The notes: generated by a model from the sequence alone, not told the origin. DNA of 64,000 bases from Tenacibaculum finnmarkense (GCF_900239185.1 NZ_OENA01000097.1:188540-252539), one strand, 5' to 3'; positions 17,665-27,495 are shown, counted from the stretch's first letter. Numbers and translations: made by a program.

Positions 17665-19557
17665 ATGAAAAAACACGTACTTTTTATACTATTTTTTATG
17701 GTGGCATTTGCTTGCTTTGCTCAAAAAGATTCGATTTCGAATGTTTTAGAGGAAGTGGTGGTTGTTGGAAATAAAAAAATAGCTCCTAAAAAAATACGTG
17801 TAAAATCCATAAAAATAGGCATAAAACAACAAGTTAAAAACCCTATTAATTTCACCAATCTTTTACGATATAACAGCCCAATTTCCTTTAGAGATTATGG
17901 AAATGGGGGCGTAAGTACAGCTCGTTTTAGAGGAACTTCGGCTTCGAATACTTTGGTGCTTTGGAATGGAATCCCGATTAATTCCGTTGGTAGTGGGCAA
18001 ACCGATTTTAATGCCTTATCTGCTAATATTAGCGATATTGTAATTGTTCAAAGTGGCGGAAATAGTACCGATTTTGGTTCGGGAGCTATCGGTGGAACGG
18101 TGCATTTAAACGATGAAATAAATTTTAAAAAACATCAAAAAATTCATATTTTTTCTTCTTTTGGAAGTTTTAATACAAGTTCTAATTTTTTTAAAAGTGC
18201 TTTTGCTGATAAAAAATGGAGCGTAAAATTGGCTTCTACATTTAATTATTCTGATAATAATTATACCTTTATCGATAAGCGATATAAAGATGAAAATGGG
18301 CATTTATTGAAAAATAAAAATGGAAATTATAAAAATTATGGCGTTAATTTTAATATCGCTCACCAATTTAATTCAAAAAATAAACTTGCTTTTTATACCA
18401 CAAAATATTACGGAAATCGGTTGTTTTCCGATGGATTACCAAACCCTTCCGCAGGAAGTGAACGTAATGAAGATTTTAACCAACGCAATTTATTACAGTG
18501 GAAATATAATTTTTCGGCGTTTAAACAGCGACTAAGTATTGCTTATTTAACGCAAGAGTATCGCTATTATGGAACTAAAAATGCTACCGATTTTAGTTTT
18601 GGAAAATCGCAAACGACACATATTAATTATAACTTAACTTATAGGGCTTCGAATATTTTATCTTTTAATTATAAAACTGTTTTTGAAAATATTACGGGCA
18701 AAAATTTAGCTAATAATTCAGAAAATAATTCAAAAATAATTAAAAAAAGAAATTCAATCGCTTTTATCGGAAGTGTAAAATATCAGCCTATCAAAAAAGT
18801 TAAAACAAGTTTACAGCTAAGAAAAGAACTTAATTCAGATTTTAACGTGCCTGTTTCTGTATTTGTAGCAGGTGAATATAAAATAGCTTCAAAAGTAAAT
18901 TTTTCAGCGAATTTCTCTACCAATTACAGAGTGCCAACGTATAACGAAATGTATTGGCCGATAGTAGGAAACTTACATTTAGTAGCAGAAAATTCGGTTC
19001 AAGGAGAAGCGGGTGTTTCTTTTAAAAATAAAAATATAGAGTTAAAATCAACAGCATTTTATATTCATATTAATGATAAAATTTTATGGCTGCCCGCTGG
19101 AAACAGTAATTTATGGCGACCAAAAAATGTAAATGATGTAGTTCATAAAGGAATAGAATCTTTTATCAGTTTTCAAAAAAAAATAGCAGAACATCGATTT
19201 GCTATTTCATCGAATTACACGTTTACAACGGCTGAAAATATCGAAAATAATAAAATTTTGCCTTATGCTCCAAAGCATTTATGGAATTTTACTGCCGATT
19301 ATTCTTATAAAAAAATTAGTGTTTTTCTACAGAGTTTATATCAAAGTAAAGTATATACGAATGAAATAAATTTAGATTTTTATGCACTCAAAAAAGTAAA
19401 TGTTCAAAATATAGGGCTTAATTTTAATTTATCAACAACAAAAATAAACCTTCCTACAATTGGGGTAACGGTTAATAATATATTTAATAAAGTGTATTAT
19501 TTTTCAAATTTACGCCCGATGCCAGGAACAAATTTTAATATCAACTATAAATTTTAA
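17665..19557 (+). CDS. btuB: TonB-dependent outer-membrane receptor, BtuB-like
   Basis: 630 residues with a signal peptide ending at AFACFAQ (about 20). The plug domain covers about 45-155 (FTNLLRYNSPISFRDYG, SARFRGTSASNTLVLWNG, SDFGSGAIGGTVHL pattern). The rest forms the 22-strand barrel, ending in the aromatic terminal strand NFNINYKF. There is no carboxypeptidase-like repeat at the N-terminus, so it is not a SusC-type receptor. B12 specificity is inferred from the riboswitch directly upstream. The propeller lipoprotein begins 4 bases downstream. Confidence 0.9.
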   Translation: MKKHVLFILFFMVAFACFAQKDSISNVLEEVVVVGNKKIAPKKIRVKSIKIGIKQQVKNPINFTNLLRYNSPISFRDYGNGGVSTARFRGTSASNTLVLWNGIPINSVGSGQTDFNALSANISDIVIVQSGGNSTDFGSGAIGGTVHLNDEINFKKHQKIHIFSSFGSFNTSSNFFKSAFADKKWSVKLASTFNYSDNNYTFIDKRYKDENGHLLKNKNGNYKNYGVNFNIAHQFNSKNKLAFYTTKYYGNRLFSDGLPNPSAGSERNEDFNQRNLLQWKYNFSAFKQRLSIAYLTQEYRYYGTKNATDFSFGKSQTTHINYNLTYRASNILSFNYKTVFENITGKNLANNSENNSKIIKKRNSIAFIGSVKYQPIKKVKTSLQLRKELNSDFNVPVSVFVAGEYKIASKVNFSANFSTNYRVPTYNEMYWPIVGNLHLVAENSVQGEAGVSFKNKNIELKSTAFYIHINDKILWLPAGNSNLWRPKNVNDVVHKGIESFISFQKKIAEHRFAISSNYTFTTAENIENNKILPYAPKHLWNFTADYSYKKISVFLQSLYQSKVYTNEINLDFYALKKVNVQNIGLNFNLSTTKINLPTIGVTVNNIFNKVYYFSNLRPMPGTNFNINYKF

Positions 19558-19561
19558 TAAA

Positions 19562-20650
19562 ATGAAAATTACAAAAATATTTTTATCGCTTTTTTTAGGG
19601 AGTTTACTTATTACTTCTTGTTCTAGTGATGATGCCCCGATTAAAGAACTTCCAAGTGACTATACTAAAGGAATTATTATTAGTTCGGAAGGAGGGTTTG
19701 GAAATAAAGATGGCTCAATTGCTTATGTAAATAGTCAATTATCGAAGTTAGCAACAAATTTCGTTTATACAGGTGAAAATAATGCGCAATTAGGTGGATT
19801 AATTCAATCAATTGCCTTTTCTGATACCGATGCGTATATTATTTTAAATGATGTAAATACCATTATTATTGCCGATAAAACAACGTTTAAGAAAAAAGCA
19901 GAAATTACGACGGGCTTAAAAAACCCTAGATATATGACCGTTGTAGGCGATAAAGGATATGTTACCAATTGGGGCGATGGAGGAAATGTTACTGATGATT
20001 ATGTAGCTATTATCGATTTGAAAACTAATAAAATTGAAACAACAACTATTTCTTTAGAAAACGGTGTAGAACAAATTTTAAATAAAGATCATAAATTATA
20101 TGTTTCTCACAAAGGAGCTTGGTCGTCAAGTAATATTATTTCTGTGGTCGATTTAAAGGCAAATAATAGTGTTTCTAAAATTATCGTAAAAGATAATCCA
20201 GATGAAATGGCTTTTGATAACGCTGGAAATTTAATTGTTTTATCTGAAGGAAAACCTTTAACTTATAATGATGATTATACAAAAGTATTAACTTCAACAA
20301 CCTCTTCAATAAGTTTTATTAACACTTCTACTAATAAAATAGTAAAAGAATTAGTTTTTCCTGAAAACAAAAGAGCGACTTACATGAGTTTCGATAATAA
20401 TAAAGTTTATTATTATCAAGGAAGTAATGCTACGGTCTATAATATCACTAATACATCATCTAATTTAGCGACTCAAGGTATAAATGTTGGTTCAATTTAC
20501 GGAATGAATGTAAGACAAAATCAATTATTTACGGTAGAATATGCGTTTAAAAAATTAAGTAAATTTAAAGTTTTTGATATAAATACTAAATCAGAAATAT
20601 ATGCTTCACCTGTAGGTTTAGGAGCTTCTAAAATTTATTTTAATAACTAA
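19562..20650 (+). CDS. Propeller surface lipoprotein, candidate BtuG-type B12 capture protein
   Basis: 362 residues. Lipobox Cys20 (LLITSCSSDD); the acidic residues after the Cys fit a Bacteroidota surface-export signal. The mature part is a YncE/DUF5074-like seven-bladed propeller with repeated units such as NPRYMTVVGDKGYVTNWG, YVAIIDLKTNKI and ISVVDLKANNSV. Bacteroides BtuG is a surface propeller lipoprotein of this general kind that sits on BtuB and binds B12 very tightly. Here the gene is 4 bases after a BtuB-like receptor under a cobalamin riboswitch. The fold is seen; the BtuG role is inferred from context. Confidence 0.75.
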   Translation: MKITKIFLSLFLGSLLITSCSSDDAPIKELPSDYTKGIIISSEGGFGNKDGSIAYVNSQLSKLATNFVYTGENNAQLGGLIQSIAFSDTDAYIILNDVNTIIIADKTTFKKKAEITTGLKNPRYMTVVGDKGYVTNWGDGGNVTDDYVAIIDLKTNKIETTTISLENGVEQILNKDHKLYVSHKGAWSSSNIISVVDLKANNSVSKIIVKDNPDEMAFDNAGNLIVLSEGKPLTYNDDYTKVLTSTTSSISFINTSTNKIVKELVFPENKRATYMSFDNNKVYYYQGSNATVYNITNTSSNLATQGINVGSIYGMNVRQNQLFTVEYAFKKLSKFKVFDINTKSEIYASPVGLGASKIYFNN

Positions 20651-20656
20651 AAGACT

Positions 20657-20675
20657 AGAAGAAGTCTCTTCTTCT
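20657..20675. repeat. Short perfect inverted repeat after the propeller gene
   Basis: AGAAGAAG, TCT, CTTCTTCT. It sits 7 bases after the stop codon. There is no T tract, so it may protect the 3' end of the mRNA rather than terminate. Confidence 0.35.
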
Positions 20676-20706
20676 CATAGAATAATCCCCCAATTTTGAA
20701 TTGAAT

Positions 20707-20744
20707 AAGCCCGCTAACATATTGTTAAGTGGGTTTGTTTTTTA
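20707..20744 (+). terminator. Intrinsic terminator of the B12 uptake operon
   Basis: AAGCCCGCTAACA pairs with TGTTAAGTGGGTTT (G-U pairs and one bulged A), followed by GTTTTTT. It lies between convergent genes. Confidence 0.65.
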
Positions 20745-21155
20745 TAAAAACTTCTCTTTTATTTCTTTGGATGGAATTATACACGTTTCTTTTTTGCCAA
20801 ACCATTTATACCTGTTTTTTGCGATAATATCATAGCAAAAATCACGAAATCCTTCAGGTAAAAACCTTAAAAATACTGTTAAACGCCAAAAACCACCAAA
20901 ACAAGCCATTATTTTTAAAACTGCTGTCGATTTTATATCATAAGAAATAGTGGGTTCATATAAAATAATGGAATCAATTTTTGTAGTGTCAATTCCTAAA
21001 TGTATAAGTGTTTTTTTACCAATATCCGACTGTAAAGAAGCAAAAACAAACTGGTTTTTTTTATCAAATTTAATTATTTTTAAAACTGAAGAATTGCAAA
21101 AATTACAAATTCCATCAAATAGAATTATTTTTTTATCGACAGGTAAATCAGTCAT
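20742..21155 (-). CDS. DCC-family thiol-disulfide oxidoreductase-like protein (DUF393)
   Basis: 137 residues, the usual length. The N-terminal thioredoxin-like motif FDGICNFCN (13-21) supplies the DxxCxxC signature that names the family. WRLTVFLRFLPEGFRDFCYD near 90-110 is the conserved helical block, and FLPEGFRD-YD-IAKNRYKWFG is typical. A redox role is predicted for the family but substrates are unknown. It is alone, converging on the B12 operon terminator. Confidence 0.85.
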   Translation of the reverse strand: MTDLPVDKKIILFDGICNFCNSSVLKIIKFDKKNQFVFASLQSDIGKKTLIHLGIDTTKIDSIILYEPTISYDIKSTAVLKIMACFGGFWRLTVFLRFLPEGFRDFCYDIIAKNRYKWFGKKETCIIPSKEIKEKFL

Positions 21156-21311
21156 TTAAGTTAGCGTGTTGAGGTTAAATTTAAAATTACTTAAAAAAAA
21201 TGTAACATAAATCAAAATTAAGCGTCTTGTAAGGAAGTAAATACTAATTTAACATAAAATTAGTGACAAATTAAGCATCAGTATTTTTTATCTTTAAAAC
21301 TAACTAGCGCA

Positions 21312-22022
21312 ATGATTCGAATAGAAAACTTACACAAATCTTACCCAATCGGTAAAGACTCACTTCATGTTTTAAAAGGATTAGATTTACATATTAAAGA
21401 AGGAGAATTTGTATCTATTATGGGGTCATCAGGTTCAGGAAAATCAACTTTATTAAATATTGTTGGCTTGTTAGATTCACATGATGATGGAAAATATTAT
21501 TTAAACGGGCAGTTAATTGAAGATTTAAACGAAACGAAAGCAGCTGTTTTACGAAATAAATTTTTAGGATTTATTTTTCAGTCTTTTAATTTAATATCTT
21601 ATAAAACCGCTCTAGAAAACGTAGCGTTGCCCTTATATTATAAAGGTGTAAACAGAAAAGAACGCGCGGTAATCGCCTTAGAATATTTAGAAAAAGTAGG
21701 CTTAAAAGAATGGGCGCATCATTTGCCAAACGAACTTTCGGGCGGGCAAAAACAACGAGTTGCTATTGCACGAGCCTTGGTTACAAAACCCAAAGTTGTT
21801 TTAGCTGATGAGCCTACAGGTGCGTTAGATTCTACTACGACAGATTCGGTGATGGATTTATTAAAAGGAATTAATGAAGAAGGAATGACGGTTTTTGTAA
21901 TTACCCACGAAGAAGAAGTTGCCGAACAAACTAAAAGAATAATTCGTTTAAAAGATGGGGTTATTATTAGTGATGAATTAACTGCCAACATCGAAAATAA
22001 AGTTAAATCTAAATCAATTTAA
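21312..22022 (+). CDS. ABC transporter ATP-binding protein, MacB/LolD type
   Basis: 236 residues. Walker [10 protein letters not shown] at 38-46, Q-loop near 90, signature LSGGQKQR at 142-149, Walker B VVLADEP at 162-168 with ALD following, and the H-loop His in ITHEEEV. It is the ATPase of a type VII (MacB/FtsX-fold) system that drives mechanotransmission or efflux across the envelope. First gene of a tight four-gene operon with two permeases and an adaptor. The upstream leader contains TATCTTTA (21289-21296), a one-mismatch -7 box. Confidence 0.92.
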   Translation: MIRIENLHKSYPIGKDSLHVLKGLDLHIKEGEFVSIMGSSGSGKSTLLNIVGLLDSHDDGKYYLNGQLIEDLNETKAAVLRNKFLGFIFQSFNLISYKTALENVALPLYYKGVNRKERAVIALEYLEKVGLKEWAHHLPNELSGGQKQRVAIARALVTKPKVVLADEPTGALDSTTTDSVMDLLKGINEEGMTVFVITHEEEVAEQTKRIIRLKDGVIISDELTANIENKVKSKSI

Positions 22023-22024
22023 AT

Positions 22025-23254
22025 ATGTTTGATTTAGATCGTTGGAGAGAAATATTTCAAAGTATTAGTAAAAATAAATTACGTTCGGTAATGTCTGGCT
22101 TTACCGTGGCTTTTGCAATTTTACTATTTACCTTACTTTTTGGAATTGTAAGCGGATTAAGTAATTCGTTTAAAGGCGCTTTTGTTGATGATGCCATGAA
22201 TACCATGAGAATTCGTGTTTGGAAAACATCAAAACCTTATAAAGGCTTACAAACAGGGAGAAAAATTCAACTTAAAAATAAAGATTTTAATTTTATCAAA
22301 AAAGAATATGATGATAAAATTCAGCATTTAACGGCGCGTATTTATAAGAATGTAAGTATTTCGTATAAAAATAAATCAGATAAGTATAGTTTAAGAGCCG
22401 TTCATCCCGATGATCAATTTTTAGAGAAAACAATTATTGATCAAGGTAGATATATTAACACGCGCGATTTACAAGAAAAATCGAAAGTTATTGTTATTGG
22501 TCGTTTGGTAAAGCAAGATTTATTTGGTGAAAAACCAGCCTTAGGAAAACGAGTAAATGTAAACGGAATATCTTATTTAATTATCGGTATTTTTTCTGAT
22601 GATGGAGGCGATAGAGAAGAGCGTCAAACCTATATGCCCGTTACTACAGCACAGATGATTTATGGAAATAACGACCATTTAAGTCAAATTGTTGTGGGCT
22701 ATGACCCTACACTAAGTTTAGATCAGGCAATTGCTTTTGGAAATAAAATGGAGCGTGATTTACGTAAAAATTTAGACATTCATCCAAACGATCAAGGGGC
22801 ACTTTCTGTACGGAATATGGCGGAAGCAAATAAGGGTATTGGTACTTTTATGATGGCGTTGTATTTTATTGTCATTTTTGTAGGCTCAGGAACTTTAATC
22901 GCTGGTATTATAGGAATTAGTAATATTATGATTTTTGTAATTAAAGAACGTACCAAAGAATTTGGTATCAGAAAAGCATTAGGTGCAAAGCCGTCGTCAA
23001 TAGTAGGAATGGTAGTGCAAGAATCCGTATTGATAACTACAATTGCAGGGTATTTAGGGCTGTCGTTAGGAACCTATATTTTAAGTTTACTTGGCGATAG
23101 TTTAGAAAAATATTTTATAAAAGACCCTAGCGTAAGCCCAGGGATTGTAATAGGAGCAACTGTTGTTTTAGTTTTATCGGGCTTAATTGCAGGATATTTA
23201 CCTGCAAAAAGAGCCGCGAATATTAAACCAATTGAAGCATTAAGAGCAGATTAA
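22025..23254 (+). CDS. ABC transporter permease, MacB-like (first of two)
   Basis: 409 residues with MacB topology. TM1 lies at about 20-45 (MSGFTVAFAILLFTLLFGIVSG), then a large periplasmic domain of about 230 residues (MacB_PCD), then three C-terminal TM helices (FtsX domain). The conserved cytoplasmic loop is ERTKEFGIRKALGAKPSSI. The C-terminus KPIEALRAD is typical. It starts 2 bases after the ATPase stop and pairs with the next gene, suggesting a permease heterodimer. Confidence 0.9.
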   Translation: MFDLDRWREIFQSISKNKLRSVMSGFTVAFAILLFTLLFGIVSGLSNSFKGAFVDDAMNTMRIRVWKTSKPYKGLQTGRKIQLKNKDFNFIKKEYDDKIQHLTARIYKNVSISYKNKSDKYSLRAVHPDDQFLEKTIIDQGRYINTRDLQEKSKVIVIGRLVKQDLFGEKPALGKRVNVNGISYLIIGIFSDDGGDREERQTYMPVTTAQMIYGNNDHLSQIVVGYDPTLSLDQAIAFGNKMERDLRKNLDIHPNDQGALSVRNMAEANKGIGTFMMALYFIVIFVGSGTLIAGIIGISNIMIFVIKERTKEFGIRKALGAKPSSIVGMVVQESVLITTIAGYLGLSLGTYILSLLGDSLEKYFIKDPSVSPGIVIGATVVLVLSGLIAGYLPAKRAANIKPIEALRAD

Positions 23255-23256
23255 TT

Positions 23257-24498
23257 ATGAAATTTTTATTTGATTCAGATACTTGGCAAGAAATTTATGG
23301 AAGCATCCGTAAAAATAAAGTTAGAACCGTAATAACAATTATAGGGGTTCTTTGGGGGATATTTTTATTAGTTGTTCTGTTAGGGGCATCTCGAGGGATG
23401 GAAAATAGTTTTAAGAAAATTTTTGGAAATTTTGCAACCAATAGCGTTTTTGTATGGACGCAATCTACCGACAGACCTTTTAAAGGCTTTCAAAAAGGAA
23501 GACATTTTTCACCCACATTAACGGATGTTAAAATATTAAAAAAAGAGTTTAAAGAAATAAAATTATTAGCACCAAGAAGTCAATCGAACGGGCAGATAGT
23601 TAAAGGTTTCAAATCTGGAAGTTTTGATATTAGTGGCGATTATCCTATTTTAGATCAGGTGCAAAAAAAGAACTTGATTTATGGGCGTTTTTTAAACGAA
23701 AATGATATTTTATCTAAAGCAAAAGTAACGGTAATTGCCGAAGATATTTATAAACAACTCTTTGAAAAAGGCGAAAAACCAATAGGAGAATATATCAAAA
23801 TTAACAATATCAACTATAAAGTAATTGGGGTTTATAAAGAGTCAAGCAGTGTTAATTTTGATGGTGCTTGTGCTTATATTCCGTTTACAACCTTTCAGCA
23901 GGTGTATAATATGGGTGATAAAATTCATTGGATGATGATAACAGCCAATGAAGGAGTAGATATTAAACAGTTAGAAAAAGATGTATTATTAACCTTAAAA
24001 AACCTACATAAAGTGCATCCTGATGATAAAAAAGCCTTCGGAAGCGTAAATTTAGGGGTTGAAATAGCAAAGTTCACAGGCTTTTTAACAGGAATGCAAT
24101 TTTTAACATGGTTTGTAGGAATCGCTACTTTAATAGCGGGAGTTTTTGCAATTGGTAATATTTTATTAATAACGGTAAAAGAACGTACCAAAGAAATAGG
24201 AATCCGTAGAGCCTTAGGAGCAACGCCTAAAAGTATCCGACAACAAATTGTATTAGAATCTGTTTTTTTAACAACCATCGCCGGGATGCTAGGAATTATA
24301 TTGGGCGCATTGGTACTTTATTTAATAGATATGGCTTTTGGGCAAGGGCCCGATGCTAAATTAATTAACCCAACGGTAAACATTCCAATTATATTAATTG
24401 CCTTTACTACTTTGGTAGTATTAGGAACTTTAATAGGATTAATACCCGCACATATGGCAACAGTAATCAAACCAATCGAAGCATTAAGAGAAGAATAA
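23257..24498 (+). CDS. ABC transporter permease, MacB-like (second of two)
   Basis: 413 residues with the same architecture as the gene before it: TM1 at about 20-45 (VITIIGVLWGIFLLVVLLGA), MacB_PCD periplasmic domain, and three C-terminal helices. The loop is ERTKEIGIRRALGATPKSI and the ending KPIEALREE. The two are paralogues that have diverged clearly. The separation is 2 bases, so it is cotranscribed. The substrate is unknown. Confidence 0.9.
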   Translation: MKFLFDSDTWQEIYGSIRKNKVRTVITIIGVLWGIFLLVVLLGASRGMENSFKKIFGNFATNSVFVWTQSTDRPFKGFQKGRHFSPTLTDVKILKKEFKEIKLLAPRSQSNGQIVKGFKSGSFDISGDYPILDQVQKKNLIYGRFLNENDILSKAKVTVIAEDIYKQLFEKGEKPIGEYIKINNINYKVIGVYKESSSVNFDGACAYIPFTTFQQVYNMGDKIHWMMITANEGVDIKQLEKDVLLTLKNLHKVHPDDKKAFGSVNLGVEIAKFTGFLTGMQFLTWFVGIATLIAGVFAIGNILLITVKERTKEIGIRRALGATPKSIRQQIVLESVFLTTIAGMLGIILGALVLYLIDMAFGQGPDAKLINPTVNIPIILIAFTTLVVLGTLIGLIPAHMATVIKPIEALREE

Positions 24499-24513
24499 AT
24501 CAATTAACAAATT

Positions 24514-25635
24514 ATGAGTAAGAGAGCAAAAATTATTTTAGGAATTGTAGCAATATTATTTGCAATAGCGTTAATATGGTTCGCAAAAAAGAACAAAAAA
24601 AATAGTGTAACCTACGAAACGGAAACAGCATTTAGAACAACAATAGTTAAAAAAACCGTAGCAACAGGAAAGGTAATTCCTTTAGAAGAAGTTGAAATTA
24701 AACCTCAAATAGCTGGTATTGTTTCTGAAATTTTAGTGGAAGAAGGTGCTATTGTTAAAGCAGGCGATTTAATAGCAAAAGTTAGAGTTGTTCCTAACGT
24801 AGCGTCTTTAAACAGGGCAAATGGTAGTGTGAAAAATGCAAAATTATCGTTTAATAATGCAAAGCTACAATTTGATAGAAATAAAAATTTATTTGATAAA
24901 GGAGTAATTTCTCGTCAAGATTTTGAAAATGCGGAATTAAATTATAACAACGCTCGTTTGTTATTAGCCAATGCAAAATCGGACATGGATATTATTAAAA
25001 AAGGAACAACATCAGGTTTAGGAAGTGCTGCAAATACAAGTATTAGAGCAACAACTTCGGGGATGGTTGTTGAAATTCCTGTAAAAAAAGGGTATCAGGT
25101 TACACAAACCAACGATTTTAATGCTGGAACAACAATTGCTCGTATTGCTGATATGACCAAAATGATTTTTGAAGGAAAAGTAGATGAGTCAGAAGTTGGT
25201 AAATTAATTAAAGGAACAGCAATTGAAATAGCTATCGGGGCGATTGAAAATAAGAAATTTCCTGCGGTTTTAAATTTTATAGCACCAAAAGGAACCGATG
25301 AAGGTGGAGCAGTGCAGTTTAAAATTAAAGCCGATGTTACCTTAGATGATGCCTTTTTTATTAGAGCAGGATATAGCGCAAATGCAGATATTGTTTTAGA
25401 GAAAAAAGACTCGGTTTTATCAATAAAAGAAGCATTGCTTAGGTTTGATAAAAAAACAGAAGAACCGTATGTTGAGGTTGAAACATCAACAGATAAATTT
25501 GAAAAAATAACGGTTAAATTAGGAACTTCAGATGGTGTAAATGTTGAGGTTTTAGAAGGTGTTACCAAAGATGATAAAATAAAAATTTGGAACAAAGCAT
25601 CAAAAGATACGAACGATACGAAAAAAGAACATTAA
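24514..25635 (+). CDS. Periplasmic adaptor (membrane fusion) protein, MacA/HlyD-like
   Basis: 373 residues. An N-terminal TM anchor (about 5-23) leads to a lipoyl-like half (VIPLEEVEIKPQIAGIVSEILVEEGAIVKAGDLIAKV). A helical hairpin covers about 95-165 (SFNNAKLQFDRNKNLFDKG...NARLLLANAKSD), then the second lipoyl half (IRATTSGMVVEIPVKKG), beta-barrel and membrane-proximal domains. It bridges the MacB-type permeases to an outer-membrane TolC-like channel, which is not encoded here. Last gene of the operon. Confidence 0.92.
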   Translation: MSKRAKIILGIVAILFAIALIWFAKKNKKNSVTYETETAFRTTIVKKTVATGKVIPLEEVEIKPQIAGIVSEILVEEGAIVKAGDLIAKVRVVPNVASLNRANGSVKNAKLSFNNAKLQFDRNKNLFDKGVISRQDFENAELNYNNARLLLANAKSDMDIIKKGTTSGLGSAANTSIRATTSGMVVEIPVKKGYQVTQTNDFNAGTTIARIADMTKMIFEGKVDESEVGKLIKGTAIEIAIGAIENKKFPAVLNFIAPKGTDEGGAVQFKIKADVTLDDAFFIRAGYSANADIVLEKKDSVLSIKEALLRFDKKTEEPYVEVETSTDKFEKITVKLGTSDGVNVEVLEGVTKDDKIKIWNKASKDTNDTKKEH

Positions 25636-25660
25636 TCATTTTAGTTTTTTAATTGGGTTA

Positions 25661-25697
25661 AAAGGAGAAATTCAGTATTGAATTTCTCCTTTTTTTA
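25661..25697 (+). terminator. Intrinsic terminator of the ABC efflux operon
   Basis: AAAGGAGAAATTCA, loop GTA, then TTGAATTTCTCCTTT followed by T4. Long perfect stem. Confidence 0.9.
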
Positions 25698-25805
25698 TGG
25701 TTTTTTTTAATTCTAGTGATTAAAATGTTATCGAAAAGGGGAATTTCTCTTGCTTTATTTGATAGCAGGTATTTTACCTATTTACTAAAATAAACAACGG
25801 ATGTT

Positions 25806-25893
25806 TAGCCCCGATTGTAGCAATTGTTTGAGCTCTTTTTTGTTTTTTTCTTTTTTAAAAAACAAAAAAAGCGAGTGCGGAAAGCGGGAATAG
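25806..25893 (+). repeat. Dispersed palindromic element FR1, copy a
   Basis: Member of a four-copy intergenic family (also 27496-27577, 34102-34189, 62964-63048). The left arm runs from TAGCCCCGATTG through CAATTGTTTGAGCTC and the right arm from GCGAGTGCGG to AAAGCGGGAA. Between them lies a T/A hairpin, here TTTTTTGTTTTTT paired with AAAAAACAAAAAA. It fills the space between the efflux operon terminator and the gcvT terminator. Together with those two terminators it accounts for the 318-base gap 25636-25953. Confidence 0.9.
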
Positions 25894-25902
25894 TTTAACA
25901 AA

Positions 25903-25933
25903 AAAAGCAACCCTTAAAAAGAGTTGCTTTTCT
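25903..25933. terminator. Terminator of gcvT (minus), also readable on plus
   Basis: AAAAGCAAC and GTTGCTTTT arms with an internal CTT/AAG pairing. On the minus strand the hairpin is followed by T7. Confidence 0.8.
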
Positions 25934-25953
25934 ATATACATGATAAAATTTTC

Positions 25954-27036
25954 TTATCCTTTGTAAAAAGGTAATTTAACGACTTTCGCAGCTAATTGTT
26001 TTTTACGAACTTGAATAAAAATTTCAGAATCTACTTTTGAATTTTCTTTAGTAACGTATCCTAAACCAATTCCTTTTCCTAAAGAAGGACTCATTGTTCC
26101 TGAAGTTACACGACCGATTACAGTTCCATCAGCATCAACAATTTCATAATCATGACGAGGAATTCCACGTTCTGTTAATTCAAAAGCGACTAATTTTTTA
26201 GTAACACCCGCTTCTTTTTGAGCCTTTAAAGCTTCAGAGTTTACGAAATCTTTGGTGAATTTAGTAATCCAACCTAAACCAGCTTCTAAAGGAGAGGTGG
26301 TGTCGTCAATATCGTTACCATATAAGCAATATCCCATTTCTAAACGCAAAGTATCACGAGCCGCTAAACCGATTGGTTTAATATTCCAGTCTGCACCTGC
26401 TTCAAAAACTTTTTTCCAAAGTTGCTCTACATCTTTATTTTTTACATAAATTTCAAATCCTCCAGAACCTGTGTAACCAGTTGCCGAAATAACAACGTTA
26501 GGAATCCCTGCAAAATCAGCAATTTCAAAGGTGTAAAATTTAATCGTTGATAAATTTACAGCTGTTAACGACTGCATAGCTTCCACAGCTTTTGGTCCTT
26601 GAATAGCTAATAAAGACCAGTCATCAGAACGGTCTTCCATAGTAACATTTAAGTCGTTATGGCTAGCAATCCAATTCCAATCTTTTTCAATGTTAGATGC
26701 GTTTACAACTAACATATACTCGTTTTCAGCAATCATGTAAATAATTAAATCATCTACAATTCCGCCATCAGCATTTGGCATACAGCTATATTGCGCTTTA
26801 CCAGGAACTAATTTTGAAGCATCGTTGGTTGCTACTTTTTGAATTAAAGCTAAGGCATTTTCTCCTTTTAAGAAAAATTCTCCCATGTGGCTTACGTCAA
26901 AAACACCAACGCCTGTTCTAACCGTTTCGTGTTCTATATTGATTCCTTCGTATTGTACAGGCATGTTATAACCAGCAAAAGGAACTAATTTCGCACCTAA
27001 AGCTTCGTGAATATGTGTTAATGCAGTATTTTTCAT
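25954..27036 (-). CDS. gcvT: Aminomethyltransferase (glycine cleavage T-protein)
   Basis: 360 residues, full family length. The folate-binding domain begins [56 protein letters not shown] (with the catalytic Asp) and [15 protein letters not shown] are all family blocks. [16 protein letters not shown] and [20 protein letters not shown] mark the C-terminal GcvT_C domain. It transfers the methylene group to tetrahydrofolate, releasing ammonia, with the P, H and L proteins encoded elsewhere. Monocistronic, with its own terminator. Confidence 0.97.
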   Translation of the reverse strand: MKNTALTHIHEALGAKLVPFAGYNMPVQYEGINIEHETVRTGVGVFDVSHMGEFFLKGENALALIQKVATNDASKLVPGKAQYSCMPNADGGIVDDLIIYMIAENEYMLVVNASNIEKDWNWIASHNDLNVTMEDRSDDWSLLAIQGPKAVEAMQSLTAVNLSTIKFYTFEIADFAGIPNVVISATGYTGSGGFEIYVKNKDVEQLWKKVFEAGADWNIKPIGLAARDTLRLEMGYCLYGNDIDDTTSPLEAGLGWITKFTKDFVNSEALKAQKEAGVTKKLVAFELTERGIPRHDYEIVDADGTVIGRVTSGTMSPSLGKGIGLGYVTKENSKVDSEIFIQVRKKQLAAKVVKLPFYKG

Positions 27037-27226
27037 TCTAAAATTTTTTATTTAAAAGTATATGCTAAAATATTGAAAAATGACAAATAAATAACCTTAT
27101 TTTGGTTAATGTTTTAATGAATTATTACCTAAAAATGTGTTGATATTGTTTTGTGAAAATAAGGAAGTGAAGTTAAGCTGCTTTAAAGTAAGAACGTTAT
27201 TAGATGAATTAATCAACTAGAACCTT

Positions 27227-27234
27227 TATTTTTG
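27227..27234 (+). promoter_or_regulatory. Candidate -7 promoter element (TATTTTTG)
   Basis: A perfect TANNTTTG 28 bases before the VF530-like gene. No -33 at N19. The remainder of 27037-27262 shows nothing else I can name. Confidence 0.4.
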
Positions 27235-27262
27235 CTTTTTTAGATAAAAATAAGTACCAAAG

Positions 27263-27481
27263 ATGAGCCAAGAACAACCAAATAATCCGCTTCACGGAAT
27301 AAAATTAGCCACCATGTTAGAAGAACTATATTTAGAATATGGTTGGCAAGAATTAGGAGAAATTTTAAACTTAAATTGTTTTAAAAATAATCCGACATTA
27401 AAATCGAGTTTGAAATTTTTAAGAACAACGCCTTGGGCTAGAACCAAAGTAGAGAATTTTTATTTGAAATTTATACGTTAA
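27263..27481 (+). CDS. VF530-family protein (DUF2132)
   Basis: 72 residues. It matches the small VF530 family along its length: [21 protein letters not shown] at the start, then [29 protein letters not shown]. The family is a compact helical fold once proposed to bind DNA; its function is unproven. An own promoter is likely. An FR1 element follows 14 bases after the stop and would fold at the 3' end of the mRNA. Confidence 0.9.
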   Translation: MSQEQPNNPLHGIKLATMLEELYLEYGWQELGEILNLNCFKNNPTLKSSLKFLRTTPWARTKVENFYLKFIR

Positions 27482-27495
27482 ATTTATTTTTTGGA

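Noticed and set aside
25806..25893. FR1 copies as simple rho-independent terminators
   Set aside because: They have conserved G/C-rich arms outside the T/A hairpin, occur in divergent regions too (34102), and real terminators sit beside them.
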